This document shows positions 8,240 to 16,161 of a stretch of DNA of 34,440 nt, one piece after another (position 1 is the first letter of the stretch; the number at the start of each line of letters is the position of its first letter). The notes beneath the pieces are model-generated. The model searched no databases. It was not told the origin of the DNA and was given only the letters and a program-made list of their open reading frames with translations. A program made the translations under genes and the position numbers. The stretch is from Actinomycetes bacterium (GTDB lineage: Bacteria; Actinomycetota; Acidimicrobiia; Acidimicrobiales; Palsa-688): the NCBI GenBank assembly GCA_021808785.1, contig JAKBAX010000007.1, positions 1-34,440 on the forward strand. The letters are read 5' to 3'.

Positions 8240-8752
8240 ATGACCAGCTATGACCGCCCTTTCGGCCGCTACTACGAGGACTTCGAGCCCGGCGATATAT
8301 ACCGTCACTGGCCGGGCAAGACCATCACCGAGTACGACGACCACCTGTTCTGCATGATCACCATGAACCACCACCCGCTGCACACGAACTCCTGGTTCGC
8401 CGAGCACGAGTCGGTGCAGGGCCGCAATGTGGTCGTGGGCAACCTGGTCTACAGCATCGTTTTGGGCATGAGCGTCCCCGACGTGAGCGGCTCGTGCATC
8501 GCCAACCTCGAGGTCGAGCAGCTGAGCCACAAGCGGCCCACCTTCCACGGGGACACGATCTATGCCGAGACCCGGGTGATCGACAAGCAGGAATCCCGTT
8601 CCAAGCCGGATCGGGGGTTGGTCACGGTCGAGACCAAGGGCTTCAACCAGAGGGGCGAGGAGGTCTGCTACTTCCGGCGCCGGCTCATGGTGTGGAAGGC
8701 GGAGGCGGCCCCGGCCCGGCGTCGTCCTTACGGCGACGACGCGTGGGACTAG
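8240..8752 (+). CDS. mch: MaoC-type hotdog hydratase, probable mesaconyl-CoA hydratase
   Basis: This 170-residue single hotdog protein contains MITMNHHPLHTN and VVVGNLVYSIVLGMSVPDVSG, the pattern found in the MaoC protein of the actinobacterial ccr/meaA gene cluster. The usual hydratase dyad Asp is replaced by Asn in NHHPLH, as I recall for that subgroup, while the His is kept. Mesaconyl-C1-CoA hydratase converts mesaconyl-CoA to beta-methylmalyl-CoA, the substrate of the lyase encoded at 4943. Proteobacterial Mch is about twice as long (two hotdog domains), so this form would act as a dimer of single domains. HGDTIYAETRVIDK and FRRRLMVW mark the C-terminal half. ATG 8240 is preferred to an upstream in-frame extension rich in Arg/Gly. 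Activity is inferred from neighbourhood and family. Confidence 0.78.
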   Translation: MTSYDRPFGRYYEDFEPGDIYRHWPGKTITEYDDHLFCMITMNHHPLHTNSWFAEHESVQGRNVVVGNLVYSIVLGMSVPDVSGSCIANLEVEQLSHKRPTFHGDTIYAETRVIDKQESRSKPDRGLVTVETKGFNQRGEEVCYFRRRLMVWKAEAAPARRRPYGDDAWD

Positions 8753-8842
8753 GGCCCATGGTGTGGTTTAGGTCACATCTCCGCCTAAGTGGGTACTCAT
8801 CTCACTAACGTCGTGGGCACCTGTACCGGGGGTGCCGAGCAC

Positions 8843-9670
8843 TTGGAGTTGACGTTCTACGGAGTCCGGGGATCGTGTCCCTGCCCGTCACAGGAGAATC
8901 TGCGCTACGGCGGCAATACCGCGTGCGTGGCCCTCACGGCCGACGGGGAGGAGCCCATCGTCTTCGACCTGGGCACCGGTCTGCGGTCGTTCGGCGACAC
9001 GCAGCCGCTGGACGGTTCGTTCGCCGGGACCGCCCTTGTCACCCACATCCACTGGGACCACGTGCAGGGGCTGCCCTTTTTCCCACCTGCGGACCGGCCC
9101 GGCGCCCGGTTGCGGATCTACGGACCGCAGCCCGACGAGGGCACCTTGAAGGAGCAGATCGACGACTTCATGAGACCGCCGTACTTCCCGGTCAAGGTGG
9201 GCGATCTGCGGGGGGAGTACAGCTTCCACGAGGTGCTGAAAGACGACTTCCAGGTGGGCCAGGCGCAGGTAAAGGCCCGGCCCGTGCCCCACGTGGGTGT
9301 CACCCTCGGTTACCGGGTCACCTGGCACGACCGCGTCGTGACCTATATCAGCGACCACCAGGCTCCTCTCGACCTGGAGAGCGTCGCCGAATCGGTGCTG
9401 GAACTGGCCGACTCCGCCGACCTGCTCATCCACGACGCCCAGTACACGCCCGCCGAGTTCGCCGAGAAGTCCCACTGGGGCCACTGCACCGTCGGCTACG
9501 CCCTGCGGGTGGCGGCCGAGGCGGGAGCCCGCCGCCTGGCCCTTTTCCATCACGATCCGTCCCACGCCGACGAGGATCTGGACCGGATGCTGGCCGAGGC
9601 GCAAGGTACCGTGGGTCCGGGCGGGCCCGAGATCCTGGCTGCCTACGAGGGGCTGCGGCTGACGTTCTGA
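8843..9670 (+). CDS. MBL-fold metallo-hydrolase
   Basis: The protein begins LELTFYGVRGSCPCP and contains GGNTACV, THIHWDHVQGLPFF, VPHVGVTLGY, ISDHQAP and LFHHDPSHAD. These are the metal-binding His/Asp set of the PhnP-like branch of the metallo-beta-lactamase fold, whose members include cyclic phosphodiesterases. THIHWDH (about 73-79) supplies four likely metal ligands. The start is uncertain. TTG 8843 matches where family members begin and has GGGGG ten bases upstream; GTG codons at 8789 and 8813 would add an N-terminus that looks unconserved. The substrate is unknown. It is not visibly co-transcribed with the MaoC gene 90 bases upstream, and a strong hairpin follows it. Confidence 0.85.
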   Translation: MELTFYGVRGSCPCPSQENLRYGGNTACVALTADGEEPIVFDLGTGLRSFGDTQPLDGSFAGTALVTHIHWDHVQGLPFFPPADRPGARLRIYGPQPDEGTLKEQIDDFMRPPYFPVKVGDLRGEYSFHEVLKDDFQVGQAQVKARPVPHVGVTLGYRVTWHDRVVTYISDHQAPLDLESVAESVLELADSADLLIHDAQYTPAEFAEKSHWGHCTVGYALRVAAEAGARRLALFHHDPSHADEDLDRMLAEAQGTVGPGGPEILAAYEGLRLTF

Positions 9671-9681
9671 GCGGCCCTGGC

Positions 9682-9742
9682 GTTGCCGGGTCGATCCGGC
9701 CGAGGGTTCAGCCGGCTCGACCGGCCAACCGGGAAAACCCGG
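9682..9742 (+). terminator. Large imperfect hairpin plus a second small hairpin
   Basis: Two 22-base arms (9682-9703 and 9708-9729) pair with four mismatches around a GGGT loop, 11 bases after the MBL-hydrolase stop. The next 14 bases (9729-9742) form CCGGG-AAAA-CCCGG, so the two structures touch. There is no long T tract, as usual in high-GC actinobacteria. A terminator is the likeliest role. Confidence 0.55.
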
Positions 9743-9832
9743 AAAATGCTGTGCATCCCCTCCGTATGGCGCAAGACCGGATCTACCTTTTGGGTAAACG
9801 CTACGCGGGACACGCGAGGGGACGGAAGCCCG

Positions 9833-11728
9833 ATGGACACGCTCACACTGGCTCAATCGGAGGTGCTGCGCTCGGCGGACGTCTCGGAGGCCCGGGAGGG
9901 CCATCGCCAGCGCCGCTTCCGGCGCCTGTCGGCGCTGCTGGTCCTGATCCTGGCGCTGCTCCTACTCCACGACTTCGGCCTGATGGCCTGGCCCCAGCTC
10001 CACGCTCCGAGCTGGCTCGGCACCTATCTACCGGCTATCGGGCTGCTGGTCGTGCTGATGGTCGGCGTGCTGCTGCCCCTCCTGTCGTCGGGGCGGTCGC
10101 CGCACGTGCTGTTCCGCCCCGAGGAGACCGGGGTGACGCTGAGCGACGTCAAGGGGGCCGACGTGGTCGTCGACGAGGTGGTGAAGACGCTCAACCTCTT
10201 TCTGGCTTACCGTACGTTCCACGAGCGCATGGGCGGCAACGCCCGTCGGGCGGTGTTGTTCGAGGGGCCGCCCGGGACGGGCAAGACCTACATCGCCAAA
10301 GCAATGGCGGCCGAGGCCAACGTGCCTTTCCTGTTCGTGTCGTCGACCGCCTTCCAGTCCCACTTCTACGGGATGACCGGCCGCAAGATCCGTTCCTACT
10401 TCAAGGCGCTGCGCAAGTACGCCCGGCGCGAGGGCGGGGCGATCGGATTCATCGAGGAGTTCGACGCCATCGGCGCGGCCCGATCGGGCCTCGGCAACGG
10501 TAACGGCGAAGGGCTGTCGGGCGTGGTCAACGAACTGCTCATCCAGCTGCAGTCCTTCGACGAGCCGCCCGCCTCGGTGCGCATGAGGGGGGCCGTCATC
10601 GATCTGGTCAACCGCTGGCTGCCGGCCGGCCGGTTGATAAAGAAGCCGGTGTGCCCGGCGCCCAACATCTTGGTCATCGGCGCCACCAACCGGGCCGGCG
10701 ACCTCGATCCGGCGCTGATGCGACCGGGCCGCTTCGATCGCACCATCACCGTGGATCTGCCCAGCCGGGCCGGGCGGCGGGAGATCATCGACTTCTACCT
10801 GGCCCGCAAGGCCCACAGCGCGGAGCTCGACACCGACGAGTGCCGTGACACTCTGGCCGCCACGACCATGGGCTACTCGCCGGTGATGATCGAGCACCTG
10901 TTGGACGAGGCCCTGGTCTGGGCGTTGCGCCGCTCTTCGGAGCGGCTGAGCTGGGAGGACCTCCAGCGGGCCAAGATGACGACCGAGCTGGGCCTGGCCC
11001 AGCCCACCACCTACGCCGAGCGGGAGCGCCTCACCATCGCCACCCACGAGGCGGGTCACGCGGTGACCGCCTGGCTGGTGGCGCCGGAGCGCAAGCTCGA
11101 GGTGTTGTCCATAATCAAGCGCAGCGTGGCCCTCGGTCTCCTGGCCCACTCCGAACCCGAGGAGCGCTATACCCGCACCAAGGCGGAAATGGAGAACATG
11201 ATCCGCATCGCCATGGGGGGGCTGGTGGCCGAGGAGCTGTTCTTCGGCGACACCAGTACCGGTGTGGGCGCAGACCTGCAGGCGGCCACCGAGGCGGCGG
11301 CCCAGATGATCGGCAGCTTCGGTATGGGCGGGTCGCTCATCTCGTTGGACGCGGCGCGCCACGGCGCGGCAGTCAACGTGGTGTCGAAGGTGCTGGCCGA
11401 CGAGACCAGCAGGGGTCGACTCGACGCCGTGCTGGACCGGGCCCGCCAGGACGTGCGGGACCTGATGGCGGCTCACACCTATCTGGTCGAGGCCCTCCGC
11501 GACGCCCTGCTCGAAAGAGAGGAACTGATCGGCGTGGCGATAACCGACGTGCTGGCCCACGCCGAGTCGACCCGCGCCGGCTCGGTCCTCGATCTGCGCG
11601 ACGGGCCGTCGCTCGACGACGGGTCGTCGCTCGACGACGGGTCGTCGGTCGGGGGGGCGGGAGGGGCAGCCGGGGGATGGCGGCCGGTCACCGACGGGCT
11701 CAGGCCAGCCCCGTCTGGGCGAGAATGA
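9833..11728 (+). CDS. Divergent FtsH-like membrane AAA+ zinc protease
   Basis: This 631-residue protein has the FtsH order: two N-terminal membrane segments (about 33-50 and 65-84), an AAA+ module and an M41 protease domain. Walker A is GPPGTGKT (145-152). The Walker B segment reads IGFIEEFDAIG (204-214), with Glu in place of the usual first Asp. ATNRAGDLDPALMRPGRFDR is the sensor/arginine-finger block. HEAGH (405-409) and the later GADLQAAT Asp (481) are the zinc site. Compared with canonical FtsH there is an extra segment of roughly 30 residues (about 244-278) between Walker B and sensor 1, and the pore region reads QSHFYGMTG. The C-terminus is Asp/Ser/Gly-rich with DNA repeats. The hydrophobic insert could touch the membrane or a partner. 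A canonical FtsH is probably elsewhere in the genome. ATG 9833 follows GGAAG. Confidence 0.88.
   Translation: MDTLTLAQSEVLRSADVSEAREGHRQRRFRRLSALLVLILALLLLHDFGLMAWPQLHAPSWLGTYLPAIGLLVVLMVGVLLPLLSSGRSPHVLFRPEETGVTLSDVKGADVVVDEVVKTLNLFLAYRTFHERMGGNARRAVLFEGPPGTGKTYIAKAMAAEANVPFLFVSSTAFQSHFYGMTGRKIRSYFKALRKYARREGGAIGFIEEFDAIGAARSGLGNGNGEGLSGVVNELLIQLQSFDEPPASVRMRGAVIDLVNRWLPAGRLIKKPVCPAPNILVIGATNRAGDLDPALMRPGRFDRTITVDLPSRAGRREIIDFYLARKAHSAELDTDECRDTLAATTMGYSPVMIEHLLDEALVWALRRSSERLSWEDLQRAKMTTELGLAQPTTYAERERLTIATHEAGHAVTAWLVAPERKLEVLSIIKRSVALGLLAHSEPEERYTRTKAEMENMIRIAMGGLVAEELFFGDTSTGVGADLQAATEAAAQMIGSFGMGGSLISLDAARHGAAVNVVSKVLADETSRGRLDAVLDRARQDVRDLMAAHTYLVEALRDALLEREELIGVAITDVLAHAESTRAGSVLDLRDGPSLDDGSSLDDGSSVGGAGGAAGGWRPVTDGLRPAPSGRE
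11600..11653 (+). repeat. 18-base tandem repeat in the 3' end of the FtsH-like gene
   Basis: Three consecutive 18-base units (11600-11617, 11618-11635, 11636-11653) differ at only a few positions and encode DGPSLD, DGSSLD and DGSSVG. They form a low-complexity acidic tail beyond the protease domain and probably arose by slippage. Confidence 0.85.
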
Positions 11729-13808
11729 AGGCCTGAACGCGGGCCTCGTCGCGCCAGGTGTCATAACGTCCTGAGGGGCCCCCGTGCCCGGCGCCGAGCT
11801 CGGTGCGCAAGAGCACGGGCCGCTCCGGCCCACCGGCGCCCACCGATCGCATCCGGGCGACCCACTTGGCCGGTTCCCAGAAGCCCACCCTCGGGTCGTT
11901 GAGGCCGGCGGTGGCGTAGATGGCCGGGTACCGGTCGTGGGCCACCACGTTGTCATAAGGGGAGTAGGCGACCATCCGGGCGAAGGCCGCCGGGTCGTGC
12001 AGGGGGTCGCCCCACTCCTCCCACTCGGTGACCGTCAGGGGGAGGCTCGTGTCGGACATGGTGGTCACCACGTCCACGAAGGGGACCTCGGCCACCACGG
12101 CGCGCCACAGGTCGGGGCGAAGGTTGACCACCGCGCCCATCAAGAGGCCGCCGGCGCTGCCACCGCGAGCGGCCAGCCGGGCGCCGTCCACCCACTTCCC
12201 GGCGATCAGCGCCTCGGCTGCGGCCACGAAGTCGGTGAAGGTGTTGGTCTTGTGCTCCATACGCCCCTGCTCGTACCAGGGCCGCCCGAGCTCGCCCCCG
12301 CCCCGGATGTGGGCGATGGCATAGACCAGCCCCCGCTCCACGAGATTGATGGCGGCGATCGAGAAGTACGGGTCCATGCAGGCCTCGTAGGCGCCGTAGC
12401 CGTAGAGCAGGCCCGGGGACGAGCCGTCGAGCTCGAGGTCCCGACGGGCCACCACCGAGATGGGCACCCGCACCCCGTCGGGGGCGGTGGCCCAGACCCG
12501 CTCGGTCCGGAACCGGGCCGGGTCGTATCCGGGCACTACCTGCGACCAGATCTCCTCGCGCCGCCGCTCCGCCACGTAGTAGTCGACCGAGGTGCGGGGG
12601 GTGACGAGCGACGTGTACCCGAAGCGGTAGGCGGGCTGGTCCCAATCGGGGTTTTGACCCCCGAGCAGGCTGTAGGCCGTCTCCGGTTGCTCGACCACGT
12701 GCTGGGTCGCGTCCCGCCCGATGATCCGGAGCCGCTCGAGCCCGTCACGGCCCGAGCGCTCTCCCACCGCGATGAACCCGGCGAAGGCGTCGACGTGCTC
12801 CAGCTTGACGTCGGGCCGGTGGGCGACGATGGTCCGTGTCGCCCCGTCCTCGTCGATCCGACGCAGCTCGAAATTGGTTACCGGGCCGCCGTCGGGGCCC
12901 GGCCCGTTGGTGAGGATCAACCACCCGTCGCCATCGTGCTCGGCGTCGTACTCCACACCGGATTGGCGGGCCATGACGATCCGGGGGGGTCCCGACGGGT
13001 GGGCCGCGTCGAGCCAGTGGACCTCGGAGGTGGTCTTGCTGGCCGACGCGATGACGATCCGCTGGTGCGACCGTGACAGCTGGACGTCGACGAAGAACCT
13101 CTCGTCGTCCTCCTGGTAGACGAGGCGGTCCTCGGCGCTCGGGGTGCCCAACCGGTGGCACCAGACCTGCCAGGGCCGCATGGCGTCGTCGGGACGGACA
13201 TAGAAGAAGCTCCGTCGGTCGGTGGCCCACGCCGATCCGTAGTAGACCCCCTCGATGGTGTCCTGCAGGTCGGTGAGGGTGGCCAGGTCCCGAAAATGCA
13301 GCGTGTACATCTCCGACCCGTCGAAGTCGGTGGAGTAGGCGAGCAGGCTGTGGTCGGGGCTGACGTCGAACACGCCGACGGCGAGGTAGTCCCCACCGGC
13401 CAGGCTGTTCTCGTCGAGCATGGTCACCTCGTCGCCCGGCGTGCCGGCCCGGGCGTCGGCGGTGACCTGGGCGCCACCCAGCCGCCCGGCCGGATCCGGG
13501 CGCCGGCACATGATCGGGTACTGCATGCCCTGGACCGTGCGGGAGTAGTACCACCAACCGCCGGAGCGGGCCGGCGCCCCGGCGTCGGTCTCGCGCACCC
13601 GACTTCGGATGCCCTCGAACAGTGCCTTCTGCAGATCGGCCGTGGGTGCCATCACCGCGTCGGTGTAGGCGTTCTCCGCCTCCAGGTGGGCGATGACGTC
13701 CGGGTCGTCGCGATCGCGCAGCCAGTACCAGTCGTCCTGGCGGGTGGTGCCGTGGGCTTCCATTACATGCGGGTGGCGGGGGGCTTCGGGCGGTTCGGGA
13801 TCGGCCAT
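11700..13808 (-). CDS. ptrB: S9 family prolyl oligopeptidase / oligopeptidase B
   Basis: This 702-residue protein fits oligopeptidase B, a cytosolic serine peptidase that cuts small peptides after basic residues. The N-terminus (HPHVMEAHGTTRQDDWYWLRD) is typical, followed by a seven-bladed propeller region. In the catalytic domain GGSAGG holds Ser about 551, LNDPRV holds Asp about 638 and GAGHGG holds His about 675. YGYGAYEACMDPYFS and AHIRGGGELGRPWYEQG are conserved family blocks. ATG 13808 was preferred to GTG 13871, which would add a non-conserved leader. The 3' end overlaps the convergent FtsH-like gene by 29 bases. Prolyl oligopeptidase is the main alternative specificity. Confidence 0.92.
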   Translation of the reverse strand: MADPEPPEAPRHPHVMEAHGTTRQDDWYWLRDRDDPDVIAHLEAENAYTDAVMAPTADLQKALFEGIRSRVRETDAGAPARSGGWWYYSRTVQGMQYPIMCRRPDPAGRLGGAQVTADARAGTPGDEVTMLDENSLAGGDYLAVGVFDVSPDHSLLAYSTDFDGSEMYTLHFRDLATLTDLQDTIEGVYYGSAWATDRRSFFYVRPDDAMRPWQVWCHRLGTPSAEDRLVYQEDDERFFVDVQLSRSHQRIVIASASKTTSEVHWLDAAHPSGPPRIVMARQSGVEYDAEHDGDGWLILTNGPGPDGGPVTNFELRRIDEDGATRTIVAHRPDVKLEHVDAFAGFIAVGERSGRDGLERLRIIGRDATQHVVEQPETAYSLLGGQNPDWDQPAYRFGYTSLVTPRTSVDYYVAERRREEIWSQVVPGYDPARFRTERVWATAPDGVRVPISVVARRDLELDGSSPGLLYGYGAYEACMDPYFSIAAINLVERGLVYAIAHIRGGGELGRPWYEQGRMEHKTNTFTDFVAAAEALIAGKWVDGARLAARGGSAGGLLMGAVVNLRPDLWRAVVAEVPFVDVVTTMSDTSLPLTVTEWEEWGDPLHDPAAFARMVAYSPYDNVVAHDRYPAIYATAGLNDPRVGFWEPAKWVARMRSVGAGGPERPVLLRTELGAGHGGPSGRYDTWRDEARVQAFILAQTGLA

Positions 13809-13874
13809 GCCCGAACAGACTGTCAGAAGGCTGGCCGGTGGGCAGCCGGCCTTCTCGCTATGGTCGGTCACCCG

Positions 13875-14069
13875 ATGGTCACATCAGATCCTGTCGCAGC
13901 GATCGACGCGCTCGGACGGGCCGTGCCGGTGGTCCTCGTCGTGGCCCCCGGCCATCCGGTCGGATTCCTGCCCCGCGAGGTGGCCCTCTTCGTCGCCGAC
14001 CCCGATGACCCGACCACCTGGGAGGGGGCCGCAGCCATGGACGCCGAGCTGCACCCGGTCCGGCTCTGA
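13875..14069 (+). CDS. Small hypothetical protein
   Basis: This 64-codon reading frame starts at ATG 13875 (an alternative ATG lies at 13860) and encodes an Ala/Val/Pro-rich protein with LGRAVPVVLVVAPGHPVGF and LFVADPDDPTTWEG. I recognise no family. TATGGT at 13859-13864 could be a -10 element. The gene fits between the oligopeptidase start and the YihY stop with no conflict, and its codon use is like its neighbours. It could still be a chance reading frame, since random frames stay open easily at this GC content. Confidence 0.4.
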   Translation: MVTSDPVAAIDALGRAVPVVLVVAPGHPVGFLPREVALFVADPDDPTTWEGAAAMDAELHPVRL

Positions 14070-14081
14070 CCCGATGGGAGC

Positions 14082-15014
14082 TCAGATCTCGACGTCCACC
14101 CGCTCCGGCTCGATCCGCTCCTCCTTGACGGCCAGCGCCTCCAACTGCTTGACGTCGGCCGGGGTGAGGTCGTGCTCGGTGAGCGATCGGGGCCACAGAC
14201 GCTGCGCCAGCACCACGTTGAGCTCGACGCAGTAGATGGTGATCCGGGCGTTGAGGTAGATCAGGGCGAGCAGTCCGAGCACCGTGGCGAAGCTGCCGTA
14301 CATGGGGTTGGAGTGGGCCAGATGGGTGGTCAGGTTGACGCCCACGCCGGTGAGGATGGCCCAGACCACGCCGGCCCCGACCGCTCCCGGTAGCAGCTTG
14401 CGCACCGCCACCCCGGGTGGGCTGAGGATCCAGAACGAGAGCACGAATATCGCGATGTCCACTACGAGCGAGGCCAGGGTGGACAGGACATCCCCGCCGG
14501 CCCAGTGGAGGGCCTGGCCCAAGGAAGTGACGAAGGTGGAGACCAGCACGCCGGCGCCGAACAGCGCGTACCACCCGAAGCTCCGCCGCGTGCGGGCCAA
14601 GAAGCCGGGCCGGGACCGGTTGGGGACGTTCCACGCCTCGTCCATGGTGAACTGGGCGGTCTGGGCCAGGCCCTGGGAGCCCCAGATCAGCCCGAGGAGG
14701 CCCACGACGAGCGCCCACGGCGATCCGTGCAGCGTGCCTTTGCTGAGCCCGGGGGCCACCTGGTCGATGATCGGGTAGCTGCCGATGTGGGCCCTGATGG
14801 ACGCGGCCGCCGACTTATCCCCGTGCAGCACGTACGCGACCACGGTGAAGGCGGCCAGCAACAGCGGGAAGATCGACAAGAACCCGTAATAGGTGACCAA
14901 GGCGGCCAGGTTGCCCCCCCGATCGTCGCTGTATTTCTTCTGCACCGCCCACCCGAACGAAGTGATCCGCCACTTGCGTTGCCGGGCGTCTATCCACTCG
15001 AGGATGCCGTTCAC
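14082..15014 (-). CDS. YihY/BrkB family membrane protein
   Basis: This 310-residue protein has six hydrophobic segments in the YihY/virulence factor BrkB pattern. The cytoplasmic N-terminus is followed by GGNLAALVTYYGFLSIFPLL, the family's characteristic first membrane segment (about 34-60). Later come WALVVGLLGLIWGSQGL, FGWYALFGAGVLVSTFVTSL, PGAVGAGVVWAILTGVG and YGSFATVLGLLALIYLNARI. The C-terminus is acidic and soluble. Despite older annotation as RNase BN, the family is now described only as an inner-membrane protein of uncertain role. The start is probably GTG 15014, because TAGATC lies seven bases upstream on that strand; GTG 15032 is possible. It is divergent from the LLM oxidoreductase. 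Confidence 0.88.
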   Translation of the reverse strand: MNGILEWIDARQRKWRITSFGWAVQKKYSDDRGGNLAALVTYYGFLSIFPLLLAAFTVVAYVLHGDKSAAASIRAHIGSYPIIDQVAPGLSKGTLHGSPWALVVGLLGLIWGSQGLAQTAQFTMDEAWNVPNRSRPGFLARTRRSFGWYALFGAGVLVSTFVTSLGQALHWAGGDVLSTLASLVVDIAIFVLSFWILSPPGVAVRKLLPGAVGAGVVWAILTGVGVNLTTHLAHSNPMYGSFATVLGLLALIYLNARITIYCVELNVVLAQRLWPRSLTEHDLTPADVKQLEALAVKEERIEPERVDVEI

Positions 15015-15021
15015 CCGTCGT

Positions 15022-15027
15022 GATCTA
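15022..15027 (-). promoter_or_regulatory. Possible -10 element of the YihY gene
   Basis: TAGATC on the minus strand is seven bases before GTG 15014. It departs from TANNNT only at the last base. No Shine-Dalgarno sequence is present. Confidence 0.3.
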
Positions 15028-15087
15028 CCCACAAGCTCGGCGGGCCACCCGCCCTGGGCACCGACGGGGCGGGCCCACCCCCGTTGG

Positions 15088-15093
15088 TAGGGT
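15088..15093 (+). promoter_or_regulatory. Possible -10 element of the LLM oxidoreductase gene
   Basis: TAGGGT lies eight bases before ATG 15102 with no Shine-Dalgarno sequence between them, consistent with a leaderless mRNA. Confidence 0.4.
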
Positions 15094-15101
15094 CGGGCGC
15101 C

Positions 15102-16151
15102 ATGAAGATCGCCACCACGCTCAGCTACGCCGGAGGCTTCAAGGAGTCGGCCCTTCGGGTTTCGGAGATGGAGAAAGCCGGCCTCGACCTGGTGTGGGTG
15201 GCCGAGGCCTACGGGTTCGATGGACCGAGCCTCATGGGCTATCTGGCCGCGCTGACCGACCGGGTCGAGATCGGCTCCGGCATCCTGGCGATCTACACCC
15301 GCACCCCCACTCTCCTCGCCATGACGGCGGCCGGCATCGACGCCCTCTCCGACGGCCGTTTCCACCTGGGCCTGGGGGCCTCGGGACCGCAGGTCATCGA
15401 GGGCTTCCACGGGGTCCGCTACGACGCCCCGATCGGGCGCACCCGCGAGATCGTGTCGGTGTGCCGGCAGGTGTGGGCCCGTCAGGCCCCGCTCGAGCAC
15501 GAGGGCCGTTACTACCGGATGCCCCTGGCCGAGGAAGAGGGCACCGGGCTCGGCAAGCCCCTCAAGATCATCGCCCACCCGGTCCGGCCCCGGATCCCGA
15601 TCTGGGTCGCTTCGCTCGGCGAGCAGAACGTGGCCATGACGGCCGAGGTGGCGGACGGGTGGCTGCCGATGATGTACATCCCGGAAAAGGCCGGGGAGGT
15701 GTGGGGCGAGGCGCTGGCAAAAGGCGCGGCCAAGCGGGACCCCGAACTCGGGCCGCTGATGATCTCCGCCGGCGGGCTGCTGGCCATCGGCGACGGAGAC
15801 GACGTGCTGGCGGTCCGGGACCGGGCCCGCCCCACCCTGGCCCTCTACATCGGAGGCATGGGGGCGCGGGGCCGTAACTTCTACAACGACCTGACCCGGC
15901 GCTACGGCTACGAGAAGGAGGCCGAGGAGATCCAGGATCTCTACCTGAGCGGCAAGAAAGACGAGGCGGCGGCCGCCGTCCCCGAGGAGATGCTGCGGCT
16001 CACCTCGTTGTGCGGCCCGGCCGGCTTTGTCGCCGAGCGGGTGGCCGCCTTTCGCGAGGCAGGGGTCACGCAGCTGCAGGTGACCCCCGTGCCGACCGCT
16101 GGCCAGACCGCGGCCGGCCTGATCGGCCGGCTCAAGGAGATGGCGTCGTAG
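15102..16151 (+). CDS. LLM-class flavin/F420-dependent oxidoreductase
   Basis: This 349-residue protein has the luciferase-like monooxygenase barrel. The N-terminal strand MKIATTLSYAG is followed by KAGLDLVWVAEAYG, LMGYLAALTDRVEIGSGIL, GRFHLGLGASGPQVIEGFHG and VADGWLPMMYIPEKA. The GLGASGPQVIEG-type loop and the spacing fit the F420-using actinobacterial subgroup better than FMN luciferases, but the cofactor is inferred. Substrates of these enzymes range from alcohols to xenobiotics and cannot be told from sequence. It is a single-gene unit, divergent from YihY and ending 10 bases from the convergent DUF2786-like gene. Confidence 0.88.
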   Translation: MKIATTLSYAGGFKESALRVSEMEKAGLDLVWVAEAYGFDGPSLMGYLAALTDRVEIGSGILAIYTRTPTLLAMTAAGIDALSDGRFHLGLGASGPQVIEGFHGVRYDAPIGRTREIVSVCRQVWARQAPLEHEGRYYRMPLAEEEGTGLGKPLKIIAHPVRPRIPIWVASLGEQNVAMTAEVADGWLPMMYIPEKAGEVWGEALAKGAAKRDPELGPLMISAGGLLAIGDGDDVLAVRDRARPTLALYIGGMGARGRNFYNDLTRRYGYEKEAEEIQDLYLSGKKDEAAAAVPEEMLRLTSLCGPAGFVAERVAAFREAGVTQLQVTPVPTAGQTAAGLIGRLKEMAS

Positions 16152-16161
16152 GGGCCGGGAA

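Noticed and set aside
10028-11956. 642-codon minus-strand frame opposite the FtsH-like gene
   Set aside because: The plus strand has an unmistakable AAA+/M41 protein. The antisense frame is Gly/His/Arg-rich with no motif.
13155-13860. Upstream continuation of the small hypothetical frame at 13875
   Set aside because: It is antisense to the oligopeptidase and has no similarity. Only the part after 13860 lies in free sequence.
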